IMG/VR virus record: IMGVR_UViG_3300024255_000006 | Coordinates: 62,001-126,000 of that record | Strand: one strand, 5' to 3' | DNA from: a virus | DNA length: 64,000 nucleotides | Shown: positions 12,001 to 20,400 of the stretch, in pieces | Layout of the letters: every line of letters begins with the position of its first letter | How positions within the stretch are numbered: position 1 is the first letter of the stretch | Notes under the pieces: generated by a model | The model's database searches: none | Told to the model about the DNA's origin: nothing | The model's input: the letters and a program-made list of their open reading frames with translations, nothing else | Made by a program: the position numbers and the translations under genes

Positions 12001-12523
12001 TGGATTTGAAAGCACACAACTTGCTAGACTTGGATCTTCTGAACTAGCAGTTAGACTAACAGATCAAAATGTTCTGGATCCACAACCAATTTCACATAAA
12101 GAAACATATATTGAGAGAACTCGTACTATCAGACCAGTTGAATCTGCATTGATGGTCTCTACTCCAACTCAATCTATTGTGGATTACAAACTGCAGAAGA
12201 TTCTTACTACAAGTGTAAGTTCATCTACTGCTTTTACTACGAATCATCCTCCAACAACTCAGTCTGTACCTATGGGAACAGCGCAGCAGTCTTCTATTAA
12301 GATTGCAACTATGTTGGACGTTGATTATTCCGCAGGTGATCCATACGTATTTGCAAATACTGTTCAGTTCCCAGCAACAGGAATTATTCAGGTTGGTCTA
12401 TATCAACTTGAGTACAGCTCTAAAGTTTCTGATCGTTTCACCATCGATTATGGAAGCGCAAATACATTGCAACCATCCAACGGAGGAATAGTCACTGCAG
12501 GAAACCTCGCTAGAGAAGTATAA
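3020..12523 (+). CDS. Giant virion protein in the gp7 position, YHYH domain
   Basis: This protein has 3167 residues, about three times T4 gp7 (1032). The first 230 residues (SLIESQLPSFILEDYELFGK onward) are typical of the cyanophage protein between gp6 and gp8, sometimes named VrlC-like. A YHYH-domain signature, GFAYDGNPIYGPYGY, lies near residue 740. Several GxGYxxxP modules are scattered through it (around nt 4660, 4880, 7800, 7930, 8040 and 11840). A helical module of about 97 residues with conserved Cys, Asp and YGG/FGG positions occurs twice (nt 9200-9499 and 9869-10165). Two or three 'LDGVLQxxxxYT' fibre-type modules follow. By position it is the wedge protein equivalent to gp7, but with a very large adhesin-like extension. 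The overlap with gp6 is ATGA. Confidence 0.85.
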   Translation: MNLKTRNISSLIESQLPSFILEDYELFGKFLKSYYAQQELSGGVLDIILNLTKYRDINFYDKEVLTESTKTVGITGISETTVTVDSTEGFPKQGLIKLGDEIVFYASKTATSFQSVTRGVSGNTTLGDLYSNSKFVSTTAASHADDTVVENISNLFLYALIKSFESEYLAGIPEKYLRGEIDKRTLIKNISSFYKSKGTKRSIQFIFNCLISSDDTDVFFPKETTLKASESDWSRVYSLRVIALSGNPETLIGKRVTQSGTSYASAVVDNALKEQIVDDVQMWDIILAENSVNNVFQIANKTFLTKDLQSSDTVGDKIEVDSTFGWDKEGLIYINGERIEYSSKTIRHFVIKSRSLSTTHASGAKLYSNITIDSGNVKLLPLGVTYNLQPQGAIPYGVEGEIITVEKSGFDTVDPIVKKSNNTIRWMLPTSSSTIQSDDPRTIAANVDTIPGISAFFEDKENYYICCSGFPLGRKIFFNQTISADKTPIDQALLRTIRKKAETTTEIYATPRKDVGIFIDGSIAYSYKHEEGVLFGKLTRIEVTNQGSGYARPPFVLINNTPYKASANLSGNVVESVNIIDEGNYTTTPQVEIISGRNAVLTPVVTLGKITSIVITDPGEYYSAPPTIRITDRLGRGRFADYVATVSASGQITEVTQINTGNFYTAGKVLVEVIPSGSNAEAEASIYEWIKNRYTVVGTDIDSEYGFSFNNSAGFNTYGVLSYAPSLKTSLSDNGVSHSPIIGFAYDGNPIYGPYGYTVATDSSTAIRRMESGYRQRASRTNGPSATTYPIGTFIQDYYYADRLGDLDRNNGRFCVTPEYPNGVYAYFVTLNASLQPEFPYLLGENFYSLPLTANYQEFQTHADLPLDAVRLRTQSTPQNGIVTRAKVKDVSTGSIDKIKTYDSSDNFSVGSSIVFDNSQTGGSDAAGLVSSVNGKTVSSLQATDTQRVATIQIAESCFIYDGDAITQSSTGVTGTVVGDVLDDKFIVLENVTGVFDATGLVDSSTLTLNVVLNTNATFTAGAIVTLTDGDNDVATGEIVLSTERRNSVKIKVISGTFDQFVGSGYYLRSNNLLNTIGAEILSTSSLSTDLVPFIVDTNVTLVTTSTNHGLGIGSKINVKINPDDSVATKTYHVQLGATQEIELTQPIFVTAINDAGLGRGDLVNGGFDYATNTYTDVELIFVNQTATREDLGAVGDANNAEATIVVSDINNTGLGSVTSVTITTKGSGYVKGDVLTVEDSALNRSTSSTNTQRLRFVVDHIGFAAGETILKLEDVSELAVNDLLQIGEEIVTVTAVSEGDKTVTIDRAQEKTEDIDHFDNEEVSLYNSRYNFTVGSQIAITGNASLDPVILSYTGNKLIVEHNQLFFSSGSYNDYKIGSGSSFFDNSSPKRLVNIDVASDFLIVTKISSSASGPFEVSPNIQFQEYYQYRFDLSHSTNSLSEFLISPSKQDNIIAPELVRVGTPGQSGAYVYAKFGYGPRTGTVNLAGTLTERRERLYQRYYYKSIVTTDSSGNQSIRIGPTSVIEDRDNYIEIINDPLQGQQSVVYVTPTRFVYSMGTGSTPEWYGTGNIKYSTTTTGAVGSINKVTVSNLGSGYKKVPLVLGATLKKAFEATVTANWDAVNQNIATVTINTSGQNYSKPKIVVIDGDGTEADFEVLKSFDNKVSGVRVINKGKNYTYQPKLRVIESDVRVFALGSNIGTVKNAEIEFSGSGVWNDTSILRKHSASVGMVVDTTDTFLQGERVEQGSSYGLVSLDGWRTGSNILKVSVQNGEFVAGKTITGIISGASGIVNEVLITDFDLDLRSYYDNLGRYLSDKGKVGVKTHRIADNKFYQDYSYVIESTSGINNWKELVKESVHPAGFNLFGELNVNSQGTVRLQPEPRISQISTLKLWDKDINKVTVSSKIVKKKITINKVEDSNIKEGSGSVVQKAFDSAALTAREIYIGPTFTGTFGTSGNVSGNRTFTIYDKKTNDPITPYNEMALTITLDGILQEPETSYTVSGNTITFAKSPLGSRTDNGAVIPAQKFVGRLFQFKDNVKNAQYLKKIRPIFQQGGTWIDAANQIKFNRQFIVEEAIGYAKATYPNLAWNQLESKCSRDIGLIVDAYEHDVRFGGNWKTIQAAESYFNNGNLAYINAQLTESIATYKYATSLCVAAMRNWDLSLDGCTITAGSDLITVPTTLGLAVGMDVSSGAQFYPGTKLLEILSDTEVRVSNPGNFNYSPNIISTTVVTSTNVTYGPTTVTNTGLLHVGIPSTVTITSTVNNIDQVTFSFSRINNGTFMDAANLIEKNKEYIKEETLGWVKATYPSLVIPNEAKCTRDTGYLVDAFVYHLRYGGNANVVDFGERYWVGNKLSYINTEFTESKGAYRHATGLMVKAMRNNLTTGTYTSIVPFTDTSIFSDPASSYTSTCAQVEQTLNTYIDIVDEVLNKGTNIVEVSDENSQRSGNYTSTLTYSNNNILADSLFAECAIVQSALGSLFDNISDVLNAQTVDTALPDYFDGENVDFELYYTDNTPVKTSKNEDLFVGVNGVFQSAKYDATFPRNNAYHIVRSSVASEPDRIVFAEPPKWEQSLNTILVQEPLAVEKFFAHNLGKYLRLSIQSENFNGKTLGSFTMRNEETGDVVIVDDDRFLLVFLDGVLQERERAYTINESSITFKQAPRSGQKVNIVLLIGDSVDQLLSAYNFESSKFYNEIAVSVTGGSAEYATFKENIRERSIIYQLDSGVYKTLGMFKNHQPTTGGWKFRMLAHNPDIDLSQPIRIASTVDIVNSSYTSIDLAALSTSIDYVVDSDSNRVLRKDTTSWLYDVVKPTITGLEPGDQIKLDGETEFRTVKKTPNTLTALDYASNSDISDTLGTVSVSNYNGVQRGEGLDVVATVTNGVVTSLTWNKRDYSRNPDAYQYNTAPTLVFEPVDQNGGGARAYVIVSGGEIIDVILDHGGSGYTSSPIVNVTRRYKIKKKKRTIDTKYTIGVQGKTSGGFNTYATLVRTPTNNGFESTQLARLGSSELAVRLTDQNVLDPQPISHKETYIERTRTIRPVESALMVSTPTQSIVDYKLQKILTTSVSSSTAFTTNHPPTTQSVPMGTAQQSSIKIATMLDVDYSAGDPYVFANTVQFPATGIIQVGLYQLEYSSKVSDRFTIDYGSANTLQPSNGGIVTAGNLAREV

Positions 12524-12543
12524 ATAAATTATCAATATAAATA
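12519..12543 (+). promoter_or_regulatory. Tandem late-promoter boxes before gp8
   Basis: Two perfect TATAAATA boxes lie at 12519-12526 and 12536-12543. The first overlaps the stop codon of the preceding giant gene. The second is 38 bases before the gp8 ATG. Both match the T4 late-promoter consensus, so gp8 probably starts a new late transcript. Confidence 0.7.
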
Positions 12544-12580
12544 AGTTGGATCCAACTGTAGCAATCTACCTTAATCAATT

Positions 12581-14409
12581 ATGTCGGCACTCATTTCTGA
12601 AAATTTTCGTATTTTTAACGCACAGCAGTTTCTAGAGTCATTATCCGAAGGAGCTAATGACCAGGATCCTGCAAAGTCTCGTATGTACTTCTTTGTAGGT
12701 AGATCTGATCCCTGGAATTCTTACCTAGAAATCTATAACGTTGGAGGAACTGCCGCATTTGCAGTTGGAGATAGCATCTATGATGCTGGTGCTTCTGGAG
12801 CAACTGCATATGGATCTACCACATTTGCATCTACAGTTGTCGCAGTATATCCTAATTCACTTTTAGTTAACAACCAAGTTCCCGCTGCTGCAGTTCCTGG
12901 TATTGGTAACGTTATTAAGGGTTACTCTGGTGGATCCGATACTGGTGCTGAAGCAGAAGCAGGTGTTTATCGTTTGCCGACGAACAGAATGCACCCGCTC
13001 CTCTTGATAACCAAGAAGAGAAGTTTAATGTATACAGAGAGATTATCGGCGCTAAAAGAGTTGAGTCGTCGAATGTAATCTCAGTTATTCCTCGCCTTAA
13101 CTGGAATACAGCGTTGAACCCAACGTTCGATATGTACAAACCTGACTATAGTGCAGTTCCTTCGACTGGTGGTTCTTCTAAACAGACCACAACTGGTCAA
13201 ACTTCACTTGGTGCAGCAAAACTTTACGTAATGAATACTAACTACGAAGTATTCAAGTGCATCTATAACAAGGAAGATCTTGCACCTGGAACAAACACGG
13301 CATCTGATATGCCTGTAACATCAGCAAACTATGCTAATGGTGTTTACAGTGGTCCTAACGATGGATATCGTTGGAAGTATCTTTACACTATGACCACACA
13401 GCAAGTCATGGACTTCTTGTCCAGCGACTTCATGCCTATTGGAACATATGCTGGTCCTGCTGCTGTTGATGGCGCAATCGATACAATTTTTGTTTCTGCA
13501 ACTGGTAGTGGACTACCTGCAAACAAAACTGGTGCTAGCGCACTATATGCTCCAATCCTAGGAGATGGTACAGGTGGTATCGCTAAGTTTGAAACCGATG
13601 GTTCTGGTACAATTACTTCAGCAGAAGTACATGCTGCAGGAGCAGGATATACCTATGCTGCAATTGCACTAGAGACTGGTGCTGGAACTGGTGCTGGTGG
13701 AGATGCATATGGTGTATTTGCTGACTCTGCTCTAGCAACTGCAGAAACTATTGCTGCTGGTGCTCGCGGTGAACTAGAAGCAATCATTCCTCCTCAAGGT
13801 GGTCATGGTTCAAATCTAGCACAAGAGATGAACGCTAAGCGTGTGATGGTAAACGTTCGTCTAACTTATGATGAAGGTCAAGGTGACTTCCCTGTAGAGA
13901 ACGAATTCCGTAGAATCGGTATTATTCGCGATCCTCTTCAGTGGGGTTCTACTTCTTTCCTAGCAACTAACACTGCATCTGGTGTATATGCTGTACGAGT
14001 TACTGGTACAGGTCTTTCCAACTCATCTTTTGGTGGAGATAATATCATCCAACAAACAGTAACTGGTGGAACTGCTAAAGGAAGTGTTGTTTCTTGGGAA
14101 CTAGATGATAGCAGCACTACATCTGGCGTTCTTAAGTATTATCAGTCACCAGAACTTCACAAAGATTCTGGTATTGTTCGTGCTTTTGAATCAAACGCTG
14201 CTAACGCAGTTGTAGATCAAGGCACCAACGGTTCAGTAAACGTAGCAACAACATCTACCGAAACTGTTAGAGGAGTTACTTTTACTGCTGGTTTAGCAAA
14301 TCCAGAAATTAAAACAAACTCTGGCGAACTCGTATACATAGAGAACAGAAGACTTATTACTAGATCTTCCGATCAAATCGAAGATATTAAACTAGTAATC
14401 GAATTCTAA
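12581..14409 (+). CDS. 8: gp8 baseplate wedge subunit, frameshifted
   Basis: The N-terminal part (12581 to about 12973) begins SALISENFRIFNAQQFLES, typical of cyanophage gp8. The remainder continues in another frame up to 14409, where reading on from about 12973 gives FADEQNAPAPLDNQEEKFNV and then IPRLNWNTALNPTFDMYKPD, the conserved gp8 core. Rejoining the frames at the TTT run at 12973-12975, as if one T were missing, restores a protein of about 609 residues. As written, the first frame stops at 13078 after 165 residues. In T4, gp8 dimers (334 residues each) connect wedge components gp10 and gp7. The longer cyanophage form here has a GAGYTYAAIAL module near nt 13645. The break is either a sequencing error, a real mutation, or less likely a recoding site; no standard slippery heptamer is present. 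Confidence 0.85.
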
Positions 14410-14432
14410 TTCCATGTTAGACTTGGTTTACG

Positions 14433-17400
14433 ATGCCCCAGAAGACAAATTTAAACGTATCACCATATTACGATGATTATGATGCGAAAAGGAACTTTTA
14501 TAGGGTTCTTTTTCGCCCTGGTTATGCTATCCAAGCAAGAGAATTAACTCAACTTCAATCTATTTTACAAAATCAGATTGAGTCGATTGGTAGAAGGCAG
14601 TTTAAACAAGGGGATCTTGTAATCCCAGGTGAAGTTGGTCTTAACAATAAATTAGACTACGTAAAGTTGTCCTCAGTTAGCGAAGTTGCTATCTCTGAGG
14701 GCAATTCTGTTGTCTATAAAAAGTACGATATTTCTTTGCTAGTTGATCAGACGTTGAGGGGCATCACGTCTGGAGTTACTGGTACAGTAATTACAACTAG
14801 ATATGCAACAGAATCGTCATCAGATACGATTTATGTAAACTACACCAGCAGTGGAAACGCAAACAACGAATCTACATTCCGTCAAGGGGAAACACTAGAA
14901 GTCGTAGATGGCGTCAATACGCCTCTCCTAGTGGTCGGAACTGATGGAAGCGTTCTTCCCACCTCCGTTACTACTACGGACCCTGATACGGGCATAGAGA
15001 CCTCACAGAGCAGTTCTGCTGTGGGGTTTGCATCTGCTGTTAAAGTAGAAGAAGGCATTTACTTCGTCAATGGTCATTTTGTTAGAAATGATGAGGATCT
15101 CATCATTCTAGATGCATATACAAATTCACCATCAGCAAAAGTAGGATTTAAGATCTCCGAGTCGCTAGCGACTCCAGAAGAAGATAATACTCTTTACGAT
15201 CAAGCGAGAGGGTTTGCTAACTTTAGTGCTCCTGGAGCACATCGTCTACTGATCAAACTAAATCTAGAAAAGTATGATCTAGATGCAAGCACCGATAGCA
15301 ACTTCATTCAACTTGTATCTGTAAAAAAAGGTGCTGTACAAAGAAAAATTAAAGCAGCAGATTATAACATTATTGAAGAGACTCTAGCAAGAAGAACTTA
15401 CGACGAGTCTGGAGATTATGTTGTTGAGGATTTTCCATCAGAAATTCGTGAATATTATCAGAGAAATGGTAACAGAGGATTATACTCAAAGAATACTGAA
15501 ACTGATCTAGTTAATGGACTTGATGAATCGTCTGCAGCAGAAAAACTAATCCTTTCTTTGGGTGCTGGTAAGGCATACATTAAAGGATATGAAATCGTCA
15601 ATAAAGAAGCGAAATATTTAACTCTCAATAAATCCAGAGAGTCTCTTGAAAGAGACAACATTACACTCAAGCACACTGGTCTAAGTTCATATTATCTCAC
15701 AAACGTTTATAATACAGTTCCACTGAACTCATTTGATGCTGAACTAACAGCATTCCCATCACTATATCTCAACAAAGTTTTTTCTGACGGTTCTATTGGT
15801 CAGAATAATTCTGAGGCAAGTACATCTCAGAAGCAGACAAGATCCAGAAGAACATCAACCTTTGATAGTGATCAGGCAATCAAAACTGTTCTTATTGATA
15901 TTACTACAACTGCAACTGGAAAAACTTTTGCGGACTTAAACGACTCTACATTTGAGTCCACATTTGGTAGTTTCTTTGTTCGTTTGTCTTCACAAAGCAA
16001 TGATACTAAGGAAATTACATCACTTGCTTTCTCTAAGTTTAACGGCACAACTTTCTTAGGTGCTGGTCAATACGTAGAGTTTACATTTGTTGGACGTAGA
16101 GACATTATTGATACTATTCTAAAAGAATACAATGATAATGACGCTGTAGATAAGAGAACAAAACTATTCTTTACAGAAAATGGAGCAGAGAGTTCCGATT
16201 CAACAGATATCTTTGGTAAAATTGTTTCTTATTCCGAGACTATTGTTCCTACAATTGGACTAGCAAAACCAAAGAATATGGTTCTTCAAGAAAGAGGATC
16301 AGGATTCGATCCAAACTCAGACAGAATTCTTTCTAAAGGAAGAATTGGAAGCACTGGAGTTTACAATACGACTTTTAAAATGTCGTACTTCAATCCAGTA
16401 TTTCTAACAAAAATTTTGTTAGATAGTGAAATTCCATCTGGTCAGTTCCAAACTGGTAAGTACGTTTCTGGAACAAGAAGTGGTGCTTATGGAGTTATCG
16501 AAGGATCTCCAAATGGATATCTAACTTCAGGAAACAGAATTTATCTAAAAGTAATTTCAGGAGAATTCCAGCAGGGAGAGACCATCGTAGATGAAGCAGG
16601 TAATTCACTCAGAATTGCAACAGAAAATACGATCTCACACTTTATCGTTGATAACAGAGGAATCAACTACGGTGGTTTGAGTGCTGCTGTTATTGATGGC
16701 GTAACATATGATCCTTCTGTTGTAGGTGTAGATATTGATCCTTCAACTGGAGTCTATAAATTAAATGTTAGAAAGAGAGCACTACTCGCTAACAGATATG
16801 CACAACCACCAAGTGTAGTAATCTCAACCACGTCTACCCAATTCAATTCAGCTAATGCTGCAGTTGTACGTGCAATTCTATTCAAGAACGTCATTGAGAC
16901 TTACACACCACAAAATGTTAAGTCTATGTGGGCACGTTTTGGTGTTGCACCACAAGGAGCATCTGCACCAAATCTATTCACTTCTGATGTAGAGCTATCA
17001 AGAACCAGTTATATTGATTCAACTACTGTAACCGATTTTACTTTCAGTGGTAATCAAGGCGAACAATATCTTGAGTGTACTGGTTTTGGAGGGGATGCTT
17101 CTAAATTCCTAACTCAAGGAGATCTAGTTCAGTTCTCTGATGCTAATAATAATGTTGTACAGGCAATTGTACAATTAGCAACTAAACCAGAAGGAACTAA
17201 AAAATCCAGAATTTATCTAGACTCATTAGTACCAGAAGATGTTTCAGCATCTACTGTATTGAGAGTGAGACCACAGATTAATAACGCTTCCAAGTCCACG
17301 CTGATCTTTCCAACTGGATCCAAGCAAATCAGATCACTTGTTAAGAACTCAGACGATACTGCTATCAAGATGTATCAGAGAAGGGACTTCGTTCTTGACT

Positions 17401-20400
17401 CATCTGCTGCTGGTGGTAATATCACATTCAGAGCACAACTTGAATTTGGTACTCAGAAATTTGTAAACTTTACAGAAGACAATTTTGTTCTATCTGTTCT
17501 TGATAAAGGTAATGCAACTTCAGTAGAAACTGGAGATATTGTATATGTACCCGAGGATCAAGTAACAGTTGCTTCTTCTACTGATAGTACAACTGGATTG
17601 ACTGCTGGTAGTGTTACTGTTACTTTACCTGCGAACTACTTTGGAGCACTATCAGGAGGATCTATATATCCAAAACTAAAACTAAGTGCTACTCTAGAGG
17701 TTACAAAAGCACGTCCGAGACTTAAGACTGTTGTAAGGAACAAACAGATTCTAATTAAACCAACAGGAGACAGAATTCTTCCTTTCAGAGGTCAAGACAT
17801 CAACGCAGCAGAAATCAATACTATTTCTTATGCTGATGCATTTAAGGTCAACTATATTTACGAAGGATCGCCAACATCAGCACCCGAAGTAGATAGTTCA
17901 GGTAAGTTGATTAATGGTACTGATGTTACTAATAGATTCAACTTTGATAATGGTCAGAGAGACACTCTATATGATGTATCTCGTATTGTTCTAAAACCTG
18001 GATTTGAAAATCCAACTGGTCAGATTTTGATTTCATTTGACTACTTTGATCATTCTCAAGGTGACTTCTGTGTCGTAGATTCTTATCTACACGAAGCAGG
18101 TGTACCAGCAGATGAAATTCCACAATTTAACTCATCTGTATATGGAGTAACAAACCTTCGAGATGTTATTGATTTCAGACCAAAGGTAGACAGTGAAGCG
18201 ACTGTTACGGGATTCCAAGATCAGTCTATCTTTGCAAACTCTATTTTCAACAACTTTACTGGAGATAGTGGTGTCGTATCAAGTTGCCCTGCATCTGATA
18301 GTAATCTTCCATGGACAATCTCATTCTATCAGAATCAATATCTAGATAGAATTGATGGTTTGTTCTTGAATAAGAAAGGTGAGTTTATCATCAAGGAAGG
18401 AAATTCATCTCTCAATCCATCCAAACCAGAGATGGTTGATGATGCAATTGTTCTAGCATACATTTACATTCCTGCTTACACAAGCAAGAGCACAGATGTA
18501 AGAATTGTTCCTGTTGATAATCGTCGATTCACTATGCGTGATATCGGCAAACTAGAAAAGCGTGTTGAAAGACTTGAGTATTACACTCTCCTTAGTGTTT
18601 TAGAGCAGCAAGCTCTCAATATGCAAATCAAAGACCAATCTGGATTTGAAAGACTTAAGAGTGGTTTTGTAGTCGATAACTTTGAGACACATAAAGTAGG
18701 AAATCTAGCATCAGAAGATTATAAGTGTTCTATTGATACAAAGCAGTCTGTACTCAGACCTCAAGCGAGAGAAGACTCTTTAGAGTTGCAGGAAGTTAAT
18801 ACTACAAATGATCAACGTGTTGTATCTGGATATCAAAGAAGTGGTGATGTTATTACTTTACCATATACAAATCTAACTCTAATTGAGAATCCATTCGCAA
18901 CAAAGACTATCAAACCAAATCCATTTGTTGTGGTTCAGTATGTTGGAGATGCGTCTTTGGATGCACCTGTTGACTCATGGTATGAGAATACCGATGCTCC
19001 TTTGATCACTGATAACAATGCTCAAACATATACTATTTTCTTAGCGAAAGATAACGTAAGAGAAGCATATTCAAGTTTATATAACTCTTACAGAGTAAAC
19101 TGGGTTGGATCTGATGACTCATTCTTTAATATTGGATCTCTATCAGATATTAATAGTGATCAGGTATCTTCTACAGTAAAAATTGCTTCAGTAGGAAGTT
19201 CTTCAAATATCAGTCCACAAAACCACGAGACTGGTCAAGGTCTAAAGACCAAGCTTGTTGGAGATTCTGCTGTTGCAACATCTCTACAACAGTTCTGTAG
19301 ATCAAAAGTTCTCAAGTTCACCATCAGAAGAATGAAGGCGAACACTAAAATTTATCCCTTCATTGAGGGAAGAGACATTAGTCGATGGACATGCCCCGAT
19401 CTCAGATTTAGTGGTATGTCTGGTAATTCTCTAGGAACGTTTGGTGGAGAACTTGTTACCGATAGTGCTGGTAATGCAAGTGGTATCATTATATTCCCTA
19501 ATGGATTACCACCTGTAGAAGGAAGCACATGGAACAACTATCTCTTTAACGTTCAATATGATACCAACGGAGAAGAACTACAATTCACTGTTGGTGAAAA
19601 GACTATCAGATTCACGTCAAGTGCAACTGATGAATTAAAAGAGAATGTAACCACATTTACAGAAGTCAAGTATTATCCTACTGGTGTTACACCAAGGAAT
19701 CCTGCATCTATCATTTCAACTCTACCAGCAGAGTTCAAATCAAATGAAGGTAAGCAGATTGTAGATACAGATACGCAGACCAAGAAGAATCCAAGTCCCC
19801 TTACTCAAACATTCAAAGTTGAGAATATGGATGGTGGATGTTTTGTAACTGGAATCAATCTCTTCTTTAATAAGAAAGATTCTAAGGTTCCTGTTAGAAC
19901 TTATCTGACTTCTACTGAAAGTGGTAAACCAGGCAAGTTTATTGTTCCTGGAACTGTTAAAACAGTTGACTCGGAAACTAAACTTAAAGTATTCATCTCC
20001 CAAGACGGTAGTGTTGAGATTGGAGAAATTGTAACTGGAAATACTTCAGGTGCGTCTGGTCCTGTGTATAAGATCTTTGATAGAACTAATACTGAAGTTC
20101 TACCTGGAACTGGTAACAAGATTCCTCTATCAGCAGATCAAGTATATACATTGATTTTGTCTAATAACAATGGATCTTCATTCCAGAAAGCAGAGACACT
20201 AGAAGTTCCATCTTTGACCTTAGCAAATAACACTAACAATACCAGTATCACTCTTACTATTGCAAGAGATTCTGGTAAACTTACTGATCTAAAAGTTATT
20301 TCTAAAGGATCAAACTATGATACCGCATCGATGACTATTGAGAGTCCTCAGTTGCCTGGTGGAACTACTGCTACTGGATCTCTAGGAGTTTCTGGTGGTA

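Noticed and set aside
12962-12976. Programmed -1 frameshift in gp8
   Set aside because: There is no X-XXY-YYZ slippery heptamer, no obvious downstream pseudoknot, and no known recoding in gp8 genes. A missing T in a short run explains it more simply.
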